Source: CBDANO01 sp965197665
GTDB lineage: Bacteria > Chloroflexota > Dehalococcoidia > Lucifugimonadales > UBA3495
Assembly (NCBI GenBank): GCA_965197665.1
Contig: CBDANO010000004.1
Location: forward strand, 372,001 to 436,000
Direction: 5' to 3'
DNA: 64,000 bases
Part shown: positions 25,136-34,826 of the stretch, in pieces
How the letters are laid out: each line of letters starts with the position of its first letter
How positions within the stretch are numbered: the stretch's first letter is position 1
The notes under the pieces: model-generated
The model's database searches: none
The model's input: the letters and a program-made list of their open reading frames with translations, nothing else
What the model was told of the DNA's origin: nothing
Position numbers and translations under genes: made by a program

Positions 25136-26881
25136 CTACCTGGGAACGATGGGCAAGGTGATATGGGACGGGTGCTCCGAGTTGTGCAACACGGTTTGCA
25201 ACGCCGGCTTCAACTCAGTGTCTTGCGAGATCAGGTTGCCCGTGTTGGTGTTACGGTCGAAGCGGGGGAAATTGCTGCTGGATATTTCGACGCGTATTCG
25301 ATGGCCCGCCTTGAACACGTTGCTGGTGGCCCACAGGTCGATGGTATAACGGTAGACCTTGCCCGGCTCCAGAAGGCTCGCGGTAGACATTGAGTCCCGG
25401 TAGCGGGCCCTTATGATCCCGTCCGTCAAGTTGCGGGCGCAGCCGTCCTCGCAAACGTCCACCAGCTTGGCCGTGAAATCCGTATCCACGGCGGAAGTAG
25501 CGGCCCACAAGGTCACGGTTACCGGGCCGGTCACCTCAACCTCCCGTTGCAGAGGCGGGGTCGAGTACACCAAGACGTCTTCCCGGGCTTCTATCTGGCC
25601 CTGTTCGAAGGATCCGCCGGCGGCAAAATAGGCGTTGCAGCACAGGGCGCCGCCCCTGGTGGGTACCGGGTCTGACGGATTGTACAAGAACAGGTCCGGC
25701 GGCTCCTCCCCCGGCGGCGTCACGCTCAAACTGCCGTTACCGTTCAAAGTGTTGGCCTTGCCCTGGCTGTGTAAGTAATACTCCGTGGGCTTGGCCCGGG
25801 CCAAGGGCCATTCCTGTTCATCTCGCCAAACGTTGTCTCCCATCACGAAAATGCGGACGGGCGCCTCGTCTAGCACCCCGTTGTCGATCCCTTTGAGCCA
25901 GTAGTCATACCAGCGAAAGTGGATATTGTCCAAGTCTATGGCAAGAGCGTCCGCGGCCAGTCCGAAATAGTGAGCGCCAGCCACGCTGGTACCCCGGGAC
26001 GTGTGTTGCCAGGGACCGATCAGCAGCTTCTGGCCCCGTCTGGCCCCGTCCGTCGCCCCCTTCTCCCGCATTCCAAGGAAGTTGCGGATGGTCCCGCCCA
26101 GGAAAATGTCATACCAGCCGCCGATGTTCAGGGCCGGCACCGTAATTTGGGAGTGGTTCTCTTCGATGCACACCCCTTTCCAGTAGTCGTCGTAGTCCGG
26201 ATGATCGATCCAGTCATAGTAGTAATCGGCCAAGCCGCCCTTGAAGTGGGGGAAGTCCTTGATAGGAAACTCGCGGAAGGCCGTTTCCATCTCGTCTACC
26301 ACCTTGGCAAGGGCCCGCTCTTGATCGCCGGACACGCTCTTGGTCGACGAAATGTTCTTGATGTTGGCCAAGACCAAGGGGAGAATGGTCCAAGAGAGGT
26401 TGAAGCCCAACTCGAAGGCGCCGCCTTGGTAGGTCCAACCCTCATGGTAGTTGGAGGCGGTTACGTTGGGCACGATGGCCGCTAGGTGCGGCGGGCGGGC
26501 CAAAGCGGTGAGCCACTGGGTTGCGCCGACGTAAGACGTGCCAACCATCCCCACTTTTCCGGAGCACCAAGGCAGAGCGGCGGCCCACTCCACGGAGTCG
26601 TACCCGTCGGCGATGTCGTCCCTAAAACAGTAGAAGTCCCCCTCGGACTCGTAGCGTCCTCGAGTGTCCTGAAGGATCACGGCGTATCCGCGCTTGGCCC
26701 CCGCCAAGGGGTCCAGCATTTGCATGGTCAGGGGAGACGTCTTGTCGTAGGGCGTCCGCTCCAGTATGACCGGGAAGGGTCCCGGCCCTTCCGGCCGGTA
26801 GATATCGGAGTAGAGGGTAGTGCCGTCTCGCATAGTTGCGGGCACGTTGGTTTCTACTTTTACGGCATGGGACTCTGGCAT
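25136..26881 (-). CDS. CocE/NonD-family serine hydrolase (X-Pro dipeptidyl-peptidase S15)
   Basis: 581 residues from ATG 26881, chosen because AAGGAGG sits directly upstream on the minus strand; the frame stays open for 73 more codons without a good signal. An alpha/beta-hydrolase core: NVPATMRDGTTLYSDIYRPEGPGPFPVILERTPYDK, nucleophile region VGMVGTSYVGATQW (Ser), and the C-terminal jelly-roll FDRNTNTGNLI typical of cocaine-esterase/PepX proteins. It hydrolyses esters or amides; the substrate is unknown. Convergent with zwf. Confidence 0.93.
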   Translation of the reverse strand: MPESHAVKVETNVPATMRDGTTLYSDIYRPEGPGPFPVILERTPYDKTSPLTMQMLDPLAGAKRGYAVILQDTRGRYESEGDFYCFRDDIADGYDSVEWAAALPWCSGKVGMVGTSYVGATQWLTALARPPHLAAIVPNVTASNYHEGWTYQGGAFELGFNLSWTILPLVLANIKNISSTKSVSGDQERALAKVVDEMETAFREFPIKDFPHFKGGLADYYYDWIDHPDYDDYWKGVCIEENHSQITVPALNIGGWYDIFLGGTIRNFLGMREKGATDGARRGQKLLIGPWQHTSRGTSVAGAHYFGLAADALAIDLDNIHFRWYDYWLKGIDNGVLDEAPVRIFVMGDNVWRDEQEWPLARAKPTEYYLHSQGKANTLNGNGSLSVTPPGEEPPDLFLYNPSDPVPTRGGALCCNAYFAAGGSFEQGQIEAREDVLVYSTPPLQREVEVTGPVTVTLWAATSAVDTDFTAKLVDVCEDGCARNLTDGIIRARYRDSMSTASLLEPGKVYRYTIDLWATSNVFKAGHRIRVEISSSNFPRFDRNTNTGNLISQDTELKPALQTVLHNSEHPSHITLPIVPR

Positions 26882-27054
26882 GGGGCGCCTCCTTATAGTG
26901 ACGGGATACTGACGCGATAGCGACCCGGGGCCGCGGAAGTTGGAATGAAGGCAATTGTACTCCCCGTAAGCCCTTGCCGCCATAGGAGAAGCTTGGTAGC
27001 CGTGAGGGTTAGCTCCAATATCCCAATGAAAGGGCCGACGGGGCCCACAATGAA

Positions 27055-27088
27055 ATAGCCGGGCTTGGGGAGATAGCCGGGCTTGGGT
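27055..27088. repeat. Two tandem copies of an 18-bp unit
   Basis: ATAGCCGGGCTTGGGGAG followed by a near-complete second copy, in the intergenic region between two minus-strand genes. Minor. Confidence 0.7.
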
Positions 27089-27162
27089 TGCCCCCGGCAT
27101 CGACGGTCTTTCATAGCGGCGGCGCGGCCCGCCCCACTATGAAAAATACGGACCGAGCAAAT

Positions 27163-28119
27163 CTAGCTCTGGAAGTGAGGCATGACTTGGCGGGCGAACG
27201 TTTCCATCTGGTCGAACAGACCCTTGGAATCCGCAGAGAGGAAGGTCAGGTTGATATCCCGGGCTCCGGCGTCTATGCGTTCCTCCAAGGCTTTGATACA
27301 CTCCCGCGGCGCGCCGGTAATGCACAAGGCTTGAGCAATGTCCTCCGGGCTTCGCTCCGCCGTGGCGTACCGTTGCCCCAAGTTGACCGCCGCCGACGCT
27401 AGGGCCTCTTTCGGGTCGTTGCTGATAGCGATAGGCTGGTTTAGGCCCCAATGAAAGCCCGTCAGGTCCCGGCCGGCCTCGGCGGCATGGCTGCGGACCG
27501 TTTCGTTGCTGACCCGTAGTCGTCGCACGCTAAACAAATAGGGGTACCAACCATCGGCAAGGACCGCCGCCCGGCGCATGGCAGCATCGCTGCGGCCGGC
27601 AACCCATATTGGCGGGTATGGCTGCTGCGTGGGCCGGGGCAGCAAAGTCACGTCGCTGAAGTTAAAAAACCGGCCCAGGTGAGTCACGTGTTCCTCAGTC
27701 CAGAGCCGTTTCAATACTTGGAGTATTTCGTCAGTACGACGCCCCCGGGTGCGCACGGGGATGTCCAACGCTTCGAACTCGATCTCGGTATCCCGTTGCC
27801 CGCTTATTCCGACGCCGAAATCCAGCCGGCCCCCGGACACCAAGTCCAAGCTGGCCGACAGCTTGGCCAACATGACCGGATGGTATAGGGGCGCGATCAC
27901 AATCCCGGTCATGACTCGCACCCTGCGGGTGGCCCCCGCCGCCGCGGCGATTGCCGGGAAGTTGAGCAAAGTCGGGCGGGGCGGGTTGCCGTCCATGACG
28001 TGCTCCCCCATGGTAACTCTTTGGAACCCCAAGTCCTCGGCCCGCCGGGCGAATTCGGCAACGTCCCAATACCCGGCCACGCCCAGGCTAGAGCCAAAGG
28101 TCACTTCCGACGTCGGCAT
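27163..28119 (-). CDS. LLM-class flavin-dependent oxidoreductase (F420 type)
   Basis: 318 residues, a luciferase-like TIM barrel. FARRAEDLGFQRVTMGEHVM, the conserved GRLDFGVGISG and PYPPIWVAGRSDAAMRRAA match the F420-dependent subgroup. It likely uses F420H2 or FMN to oxidise or reduce an unknown substrate. GGGAGGA precedes the start on the minus strand. The cofactor choice is inferred from family trends; a deazaflavin-type nitroreductase at 31575 also suggests F420 use in this organism. Confidence 0.9.
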   Translation of the reverse strand: MPTSEVTFGSSLGVAGYWDVAEFARRAEDLGFQRVTMGEHVMDGNPPRPTLLNFPAIAAAAGATRRVRVMTGIVIAPLYHPVMLAKLSASLDLVSGGRLDFGVGISGQRDTEIEFEALDIPVRTRGRRTDEILQVLKRLWTEEHVTHLGRFFNFSDVTLLPRPTQQPYPPIWVAGRSDAAMRRAAVLADGWYPYLFSVRRLRVSNETVRSHAAEAGRDLTGFHWGLNQPIAISNDPKEALASAAVNLGQRYATAERSPEDIAQALCITGAPRECIKALEERIDAGARDINLTFLSADSKGLFDQMETFARQVMPHFQS

Positions 28120-28380
28120 ATCCGGTCCTCCCTGGATAACGCAGATTTGAATCTATGTCCGGAATAAGGGGCGGGGCGTTCCGGGTCTCAATGCCGCCCC
28201 TGTCGCTCCTTGCGATAGCGGAAAATAGGGCGCAATATTATGTCGTTGACCGCGCCGCCTCTCCGAGCCTTATGTCGGCGGCGCCCCACAGCCTGCTAAA
28301 CCCTCGACGAAATAGCCGCTGAATCCAAGCGCCGAGTTGAGATATACTTGGTGTAACCCAGCTTCATCAACGGAGCACCC

Positions 28381-29331
28381 ATGGAAGGGAAGGTCTGCCT
28401 TATCACAGGCGCCACGTCGGGAATCGGCAAGGCAGCGGCGATGCAACTGGCGCAACTGGGCGCAACCGTGGTATTGGGGGCCCGAGACCCCGGCAAGGCG
28501 GCCGAGGCGGCAGCGCAGATTCGCCAGTACACGGGCAATGATAACATCGATTATCTGCTGGCCGACCTCTCCTCCCAACAAGAGGTGCGTCGGTTAGCGG
28601 ACGAATTCAAGACCAACCACCATCGCTTGGACGTTCTCGTCAACAATGCCGGATCACTGATGCTAACACGCCAAGAAAGCGTCGACCGCATCGAAATGAC
28701 TTTCGCCCTAAACCACTTGAATTACTTTCTGCTGACCAATCTGTTGTTGGACCGGCTGCAAGCCAGCGCCCCTTCCCGCGTCGTAAACGTGTCGTCCGAC
28801 GCCCATAGGGGCGCCAGGATAAACTTCTCGAACCCTCAATTTAGACCCCACTCCGGCGGCGACGCCCCTCAAGGGGCCCACGGGGGGTCATACGGAGGCT
28901 ACCGGGCCTACGGCCAGTCGAAGCTGGCCAACTTATTGTTTACTTACGAGCTGGCCCGCCGGCTTGAAGGCACCGGGGTAACCGCCAACGGAATACACCC
29001 TGGCTTGGTCGCTTCCGGGTTCCTGGCAACGAATAACGGGATGAGAGGACGGGTATTCAACTTCTTATTTAGGTTGGTGGCCAGAAGCACGTCGAAAGGG
29101 GCGAGGACGGTTACCTATCTGGCCAATTCTCCGGAAGTGGCCGGCGTCACCGGCAAGTACTTCATAGACGAGGAGATGGTGCTATCGTCCCAAACTTCAT
29201 ACGATACGGAGGCCGCCAAGCAGCTCTGGGAATTGAGCGAGGAGTTGACCAAGCTGAGACCCGCGGGCAGCGCCGAGCAAGCAACTGAGCGGGCCGCGGA
29301 ACCGGAGGAATCACGGGAAGACGACGAATAG
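28381..29331 (+). CDS. Short-chain dehydrogenase/reductase (retinol dehydrogenase-like)
   Basis: 316 residues. Rossmann motif LITGATSGIGKAAA near residue 7, VLVNNAGSLML, VNVSSDAH, and catalytic YGQSKLANLLF (Tyr-x3-Lys), then GIHPGLVASGF. Members reduce or oxidise alcohols and ketones with NAD(P). The C-terminal ~30 residues are acidic and unconserved. It is followed by the FAD oxidoreductase on the same strand after 140 bp. Confidence 0.93.
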   Translation: MEGKVCLITGATSGIGKAAAMQLAQLGATVVLGARDPGKAAEAAAQIRQYTGNDNIDYLLADLSSQQEVRRLADEFKTNHHRLDVLVNNAGSLMLTRQESVDRIEMTFALNHLNYFLLTNLLLDRLQASAPSRVVNVSSDAHRGARINFSNPQFRPHSGGDAPQGAHGGSYGGYRAYGQSKLANLLFTYELARRLEGTGVTANGIHPGLVASGFLATNNGMRGRVFNFLFRLVARSTSKGARTVTYLANSPEVAGVTGKYFIDEEMVLSSQTSYDTEAAKQLWELSEELTKLRPAGSAEQATERAAEPEESREDDE

Positions 29332-29471
29332 CGCCTGCTTGACGGGCGTCCTGGGTTGAGTTCGGGCTTGGCCAGGACCGCAAGGCCAAACCCCGGCACC
29401 GGAATGCTTGGCTGGACAGCCTCCGTCCCCGTCCCGATAGTCCGGGAGTCTTGAGATGATAGACCCTTTGT

Positions 29472-30665
29472 ATGACTAGGTCACCAGACGTAGCAATAGT
29501 GGGCGCGGGCGTCATTGGCTGCGCCGCGGCCTACTATCTGGCCCGGGAGGGCGCCTCGGTGACCCTGCTGGAACGAGAGGCCGTCGGCAGCGGGGCGTCG
29601 GCCCACGCCACCGGCTCCCTGAGTCTTCTGGGGACCGAGTTCAGCCCCGGCCCTTCCTTCCGGTTTGCCTTGGCCGGCTATCACGAGTTCCCCCGATTGG
29701 TGAGTGAACTGGAACAAGCCACCGGTATGGACCTACTCTTCCAACGCCGGCCTTCTTTGAGACTGGCTCTGGACAGCGAAGAAGAGGACCTCATAAAGAC
29801 CCTTATGACGTGGCAGCAAGAGCACGTAGCGATGCAGTGGATCGATGGAGACGACGTCCGCCGCATCGACCCCCGGCTGACGCCGAGTATCCGGGGAGCG
29901 GTGTATGAAAACGAATCGTCCCAACTGGACAGCTACCGCCTGACCCTTGCTTTGGCCCGGGCCGCCGAGATCGAAGGGGCCGAGCTGCTAAACCGAGAGG
30001 TTACCGACTTAACGATCCAAGGTTCCCGCGTAACCGGCGTCCGCACAGAGAATGGGGAGCTATCTTGCGGTACCGTGTTGCTGGCCGCCGGGGTGTGGAC
30101 CGCAGCCTTTTCCGAGGCGCTCAATTTCTCGGTGCCGGTGCGTCCGCTGAAGGGGGAGCGGTTGCTGCTCCGTTTTGCCGGAGAACCCCTGCCGGTGCTC
30201 ATCAGCTCGCCCAAGCGGGGCCACATGATATCCCGGCTGGACGGCCTGTTCAGCGTGGGCAGCACCGGCGGACGGGACTACGACCAAGCGGACCTCTTCT
30301 TGGGCGGGGAGTTCGACTCCCGGCCTACCGAGGCCGCCAAGGTAGAGCTGCTCAGCCGGGCCGCAGACGTCCTGCCCGCCTTGGAAGACGCCGAATTGGT
30401 CCAACACTTGGCCGGGTCTCGTCCTCTCAGCCCCGACCGCATGCCCATCATCGGCCCGGTACCCGGCCGGGACGGCGTTGTGCTGGCCACCGGGCACAGC
30501 ACCAAAGGAATTCACTTGGGACCCATCACCGGGCGCACCGTGGCCCAATACGTGCTGGGGGGCCGCGGCCCCGTACCGGAGGATATGGGACCCTTTTCGC
30601 CGGGGCGGTTTGCTGCGGTGGGCGAGGAAGAATATTACGCCAGCGGGCTAGAAGCGGAGGAATAA
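29472..30665 (+). CDS. FAD-dependent oxidoreductase (DAO/sarcosine oxidase family)
   Basis: 397 residues. VAIVGAGVIGCAAAYYLAREGASVTLLER is the N-terminal FAD site; GSGASAHATGSLSLLG follows, and the C-terminus closes with LSPDRMPIIGPVPGRDGVVLATGHSTKGI, typical of DadA/ThiO-type oxidases. It oxidises an amine or amino acid; substrate unknown. The next gene begins 6 bp after the stop and a third after 12 bp more, forming a three-gene operon. Confidence 0.93.
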   Translation: MTRSPDVAIVGAGVIGCAAAYYLAREGASVTLLEREAVGSGASAHATGSLSLLGTEFSPGPSFRFALAGYHEFPRLVSELEQATGMDLLFQRRPSLRLALDSEEEDLIKTLMTWQQEHVAMQWIDGDDVRRIDPRLTPSIRGAVYENESSQLDSYRLTLALARAAEIEGAELLNREVTDLTIQGSRVTGVRTENGELSCGTVLLAAGVWTAAFSEALNFSVPVRPLKGERLLLRFAGEPLPVLISSPKRGHMISRLDGLFSVGSTGGRDYDQADLFLGGEFDSRPTEAAKVELLSRAADVLPALEDAELVQHLAGSRPLSPDRMPIIGPVPGRDGVVLATGHSTKGIHLGPITGRTVAQYVLGGRGPVPEDMGPFSPGRFAAVGEEEYYASGLEAEE

Positions 30666-30671
30666 GTCAAG

Positions 30672-31562
30672 ATGAAACGCGCCGTGGAATTCTATAGCGA
30701 AGGGTTCAAGCTGTATGGTGACATTTACACCCCCGATGGCCTGGCGCCGGGTGAGAAGCGGGCCGCGGTACTGCTATGCCACGGCTATACCGGCGTCAAG
30801 GACCTGTACCTGCCGGATAACGCGGCGTCGTTGAACCGGGCCGGCTACGTGGCTATGACCTTCGACTACAAGGGCTGGGGAAACAGCGAGGGGGCCCGGA
30901 GCCGGCTGGCCCCCTACAGCCGGGTTATGGACGTGCAAGCCGCCATGACCTTCCTGGGCCTTCAACTGGAAGTTGACGAGGAGCGGATCGGGATCTACGG
31001 CACCAGCTACGGCGGCGCCACGGTCACCTGGGTCGGCGCCGTGGACCCCCGGGCGAAGTGCATCGTCAGCGTGGTGGGTATCGGCCACGGCGCCAGGTGG
31101 ATGAGCCGGGTGAGGCGGGTGGACGAATGGTTCGACTTGCAGGAAAGGTCCAAGAAGGACCGGGCAGCGCGGGCTGTCACAGGGAAGTCGGAGCAGGTCG
31201 ACCGCAGCGAAATCCTGCTGCCGGACCGCCAGTCCGCAGAGTTGGCCGCTGCGGCCCGCCGCGACAATCCGGCGGCGGTGGGCACGATACCTTTGGAATA
31301 CGTGGACGACACCATTGGCTTCAACCCCGAGTGGATCGTCCATGAAGTCTCCCCTAGGCCGATCCTCTTCATCACCTCCGACAACGACCGGCTGGTCCTG
31401 CCTGAAGAGTCGGAGCAACTCTATGCCCGGGCCAAGGAACCCAAGAAACTGGTGGTGCTAAAGGGCTACGGCCATTACGAGGTCTACGTGGAGCCGGCCT
31501 TCACCGAGGTCATGGACGCGGCGTTGGACTGGTTTGGCCAGTATCTGCCGGCCAAGCTATAA
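30672..31562 (+). CDS. Alpha/beta hydrolase
   Basis: 296 residues. VLLCHGYTGVKDLY (oxyanion region), FDYKGWGNSEG, nucleophile elbow GIYGTSYGGATV with Ser, ILFITSDNDRLVLPEE (acid) and GYGHYEVYV (His) complete the triad. It is similar to YjfP/dienelactone-hydrolase-type esterases. Second gene of the operon after the FAD oxidoreductase (6-bp gap) and before the deazaflavin nitroreductase. The substrate may be linked to its neighbours. Confidence 0.9.
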   Translation: MKRAVEFYSEGFKLYGDIYTPDGLAPGEKRAAVLLCHGYTGVKDLYLPDNAASLNRAGYVAMTFDYKGWGNSEGARSRLAPYSRVMDVQAAMTFLGLQLEVDEERIGIYGTSYGGATVTWVGAVDPRAKCIVSVVGIGHGARWMSRVRRVDEWFDLQERSKKDRAARAVTGKSEQVDRSEILLPDRQSAELAAAARRDNPAAVGTIPLEYVDDTIGFNPEWIVHEVSPRPILFITSDNDRLVLPEESEQLYARAKEPKKLVVLKGYGHYEVYVEPAFTEVMDAALDWFGQYLPAKL

Positions 31563-31574
31563 CCCGGACAAGGT

Positions 31575-31943
31575 ATGATATTGAACGACGAAATAGCCGG
31601 GGCGCTGAGTAAAGACCGCACCATAGACATTACCACCAACGGACGCCGCACCGGCAAGCCCCGGCGCAAAGAGATTTGGTTCTTCAACCTGGACGGACGC
31701 TTGTTCATCACCGGTCTGCCGGGTACCCGGGACTGGTACGCCAACCTCTTGGCCCGTCCCGAGTTTACTTTCCACCTGAAGCAAAGCGTCCAAGCCGATT
31801 TGCCAGCCGTAGCAACCCCTGTCTTGGATCAAGAAAGCCGCCGGGGCATCATCGCCAAGATTCACAATCTCTTGGGCGGCAATCGGGACCTCGACGAATG
31901 GGTGTCGGGAAGCCCCTTGATCGAGGTGGAGTTTCAACTATAG
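31575..31943 (+). CDS. Deazaflavin-dependent nitroreductase (Ddn-like)
   Basis: 122 residues, a split-barrel FDOR fold. DITTNGRRTGKPRRKEIWFFNLDGRLFITGLPGTRDWYANLLARPEFTFHL is the usual signature of the nitroreductase/F420H2-dependent quinone reductase family (DUF385). It is slightly shorter than mycobacterial Ddn (~150). It closes the operon with the FAD oxidoreductase and the hydrolase. The substrate is unknown; F420 use is inferred from the family. Confidence 0.85.
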   Translation: MILNDEIAGALSKDRTIDITTNGRRTGKPRRKEIWFFNLDGRLFITGLPGTRDWYANLLARPEFTFHLKQSVQADLPAVATPVLDQESRRGIIAKIHNLLGGNRDLDEWVSGSPLIEVEFQL

Positions 31944-32145
31944 TTGACGCGGGGCCGTCCTATCCGGCTGGACCCCAGGGGAGCGCCGCAACTCGTCGAA
32001 CATATCAGTCGATGTTATCGTGTTTCGTCGAAGTTCTTCAAGTGAGCCATGCTTGACATGAGTACCCGCTGAACGTACGATGTAATCCTTCTAAATTGCT
32101 CGAAGACCACTGGAACACGCCATTGAATCTGTGGCTTGAGGAGGA

Positions 32146-33555
32146 ATGAGCATGCCACAGCCAGACAACATTGCGTTAATGGCGCACCTGATGCGCCGGG
32201 CCGGATTTGGCGCTCCCCGCGAGGAGTTGGAGGCCCGGGCGGCCAAGGGCTACGAGGCCACGGTAGAGGAGCTGCTTCACCCGGAGAAGATGCCGCCCAT
32301 CGATGAAGAAATGCTATACCGGTACTTCCCAGGCTATGAAGGGGGCCTGGGTCCTCCAATAAACCAGGCCGACTGGGTTTACCGGATGATCAATACCAGC
32401 CGCCCCCTGGAAGAGAAGATGGCCCTGTTCTGGCACCAGTTGTTCGCCACCGGCAACTCCAAGGTGGACAACCCGCCGGAGCTTACCCAGCAAATAGCGA
32501 TGTTCCGGGAGCACGGCTTGGGCAGCTTCGAGAACCTCTTGTTGGAACTGGCCAAGAACCCGGCGATGATCTACTGGTTGGACAACAACGGCAATCACAA
32601 CGGCGCAATCAACGAAAACTGGGGCCGGGAGCTCATGGAACTATTCTCCTTGGGCGTGGGGAACTATTCCGAAGACGACATCAAAGAGGCCTCCCGGGCT
32701 TTCACCGGCTGGACCATCGCTCCCAAGATTCCGCGAAATCCCTTGGGCCGGTTCTACTGGAGCTTCGAGTACAAGCCAGAGGACCACGATTTCGGCGAGA
32801 AAACCTTCCTGGGGCGCACCGGCGACTTCAACGGCGACGACATCGTCCGTATCATTGCGGAACAGGAAGCGACGCCCCGGTTCTTGGCGAGGCACCTCTA
32901 CAGCTTCTTCGTAGCCGACGAGGTCCAGGTGCCCAGTTGGAACATCACCCCGCCCAAGGACCCGGAGGCCATCCAGTCCTTGGTCCAAGCCTACAAAGAC
33001 TCCAACGGCGAGGTGCGCTCGGTCATGCGGGTCATGTTCAACTCCGACTTCTTCAAAAACGCCCGGTTCGCCCGGGTGAAGAGTCCCGCTGAGTTGGTGG
33101 TCGGCACCGTGCGCATGACGGGTAATTTCAACGCGCCTCGGCCCGGCTTCAATACCCTGGCCTTCGAGTGCAATTATCAAGGCCAGGAGCTACTCAATCC
33201 CCCCAGCGTGGAGAGTTGGCACACCGGTTCTGAGTGGGTTGACGGCGGCGCCTTGGTACGGCGGGTGAACTTCGCGGCGAGCTTGCTGGGCGACACCGCC
33301 CTGCCCGGCGTCCGGTCGGTCATCGAAGGACTAAAATCCCAAGGCGGCCTCTCTCCTGAAGAGTTCGTAGACGAGTGCCTCGCCGCCATAGGCCCGCTGG
33401 AAGTCGGCGAGGATACGCGCCGGGAGTTGCTGGACCAAGCCCGGGAGGGCAGAAGCCTCCGCTGGAACACGCCGGAGGAGTGCGACGACTCCGAGAAGAG
33501 GATTGGCGTTATGCTGGCTCTCATCGCAGCATCCAGGGAATACCAATTCGCGTAG
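32146..33555 (+). CDS. DUF1800 family protein
   Basis: 469 residues matching DUF1800: LMRRAGFGAPREELEARAAKGYEATVEELL at the N-terminus, then ALFWHQLFATGNSKV and NENWGRELMELFSLGVGNYSEDDIKEASRAFTGW, LARHLYSFFVADEV near the middle. These proteins almost always pair with DUF1501 genes, as here (43 bp gap). No signal peptide is seen, although many members are exported. GGAGGAATGAGC precedes the start; an ATG 6 bp later is an alternative. Function unknown. Confidence 0.93.
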   Translation: MSMPQPDNIALMAHLMRRAGFGAPREELEARAAKGYEATVEELLHPEKMPPIDEEMLYRYFPGYEGGLGPPINQADWVYRMINTSRPLEEKMALFWHQLFATGNSKVDNPPELTQQIAMFREHGLGSFENLLLELAKNPAMIYWLDNNGNHNGAINENWGRELMELFSLGVGNYSEDDIKEASRAFTGWTIAPKIPRNPLGRFYWSFEYKPEDHDFGEKTFLGRTGDFNGDDIVRIIAEQEATPRFLARHLYSFFVADEVQVPSWNITPPKDPEAIQSLVQAYKDSNGEVRSVMRVMFNSDFFKNARFARVKSPAELVVGTVRMTGNFNAPRPGFNTLAFECNYQGQELLNPPSVESWHTGSEWVDGGALVRRVNFAASLLGDTALPGVRSVIEGLKSQGGLSPEEFVDECLAAIGPLEVGEDTRRELLDQAREGRSLRWNTPEECDDSEKRIGVMLALIAASREYQFA

Positions 33556-33598
33556 CAAACAGAGCGACTTCAAGTAGACGACCACAGGAGTAGCAAAG

Positions 33599-34735
33599 AT
33601 GGCAACTACGAAGAAAGACCCGGTGCTGGTCATCCTTCAATTGACCGGAGCCAACGATTATTTGAACTCGATTATTCCCTATACCAACGGCCACTACCGG
33701 GACGCCCGCCCCAGGGTCAACATTCCCGAGGACGAAGTCCTTCCCATTGACGATACCCTGGCTTTCAATCCCAACATGGCCCCGGTGAAGAAGCTGTTCG
33801 ACGATGGTAAGGTGGCCATCGTCCACGGAATCGGGTTCGAGGACTCTCCCAGGTCCCACTTTCGCGCCATGGACATCTGGCACACCTGCGAGCCGGACGT
33901 GGTGGGTACCGAGGGTTGGGTGGCCAAGGTCATCCGCGATCTGGACCCCGGCGGCGAAAACGTCCTGAAGGGCGTGAACTTCGGGCAGGGGCTGCCCAGG
34001 GCGCTGGCCCTTCGCGGCGTGCCGGTGACCTCGGTCTCCAACCTTGATTCCTACGGCGTGCTGTCCAACGTCCCCGGCATTACCGCCGAGCAGGACCGGG
34101 CCCAAGTATTGGACCGGTTTGCCCGGATGTACGCCCCGGCCATGGGCACCGGCCCCACCATGGACTACTTGGGCCAGACCGGGCGGGACGCTTTGAAAGG
34201 CGCCGACATCATTGCCACCGCCACCGAGAAGTACTCCTCCACAGTGGAGTACGCCGACACTCCCATCGGCAGGTACTTGAAAGACGTGGCCCGGGTGCAC
34301 TTCGCCGACCTGGGCACCCAAGTCTTTTACACCTCCCACGCTCTTTTCGACACCCACTTCAACCAAGCCCCGGCCCACGCCCAACTGTGGGCAGATACTT
34401 CCCGGGCCATCAGCGACTTCTTCGACGACTTGAAGGAGCACGACGCCGGGGAAAACGTGGTTATGATGCTGTTCACCGAGTTTGGCCGCCGGGTCAAGGA
34501 CAACGGCACCGGCACCGACCACGGGGCCGGTGGCGGCGCCTTCCTCATCGGCGACCGGGTGAAGGGCGGCATGTTCGGCACCTATCCTTCCCTAAAACCC
34601 GAAGACTTGAGCCAGGGCGACCTGGCCCCCAACTACGACTTCCGCGGGTTCTACTCCACCGTCGTGGACAAGTGGCTGGGGCTGGACCCGGTACCCATCG
34701 TGGGCGGGAAATTCGAGCAAATGGACTTGGTCTAG
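33599..34735 (+). CDS. DUF1501 family protein
   Basis: 378 residues. LVILQLTGANDYLNSIIPY, VHGIGFEDSPRSHFRAMDIWHTCEP, FTEFGRRVKDNGTGTDHGAGGGAFLIGDRVKGG: the DUF1501 core, structurally related to alkaline-phosphatase/sulfatase folds with metal-binding His and Asp. Most homologues have a Tat signal; this one starts directly with the domain, so export is unclear. It follows DUF1800 by 43 bp with CAGGAGTAGC upstream. Their joint role is unknown. Confidence 0.92.
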   Translation: MATTKKDPVLVILQLTGANDYLNSIIPYTNGHYRDARPRVNIPEDEVLPIDDTLAFNPNMAPVKKLFDDGKVAIVHGIGFEDSPRSHFRAMDIWHTCEPDVVGTEGWVAKVIRDLDPGGENVLKGVNFGQGLPRALALRGVPVTSVSNLDSYGVLSNVPGITAEQDRAQVLDRFARMYAPAMGTGPTMDYLGQTGRDALKGADIIATATEKYSSTVEYADTPIGRYLKDVARVHFADLGTQVFYTSHALFDTHFNQAPAHAQLWADTSRAISDFFDDLKEHDAGENVVMMLFTEFGRRVKDNGTGTDHGAGGGAFLIGDRVKGGMFGTYPSLKPEDLSQGDLAPNYDFRGFYSTVVDKWLGLDPVPIVGGKFEQMDLV

Positions 34736-34826
34736 GGCCGCCCCTTCGGCAGGCTCCGGTTACCCCGTCTCCCTTCGTAGCGCGGCCAAGGCCCCGACCA
34801 ATGCCAAGGTCTTCTGGAGGACTAAG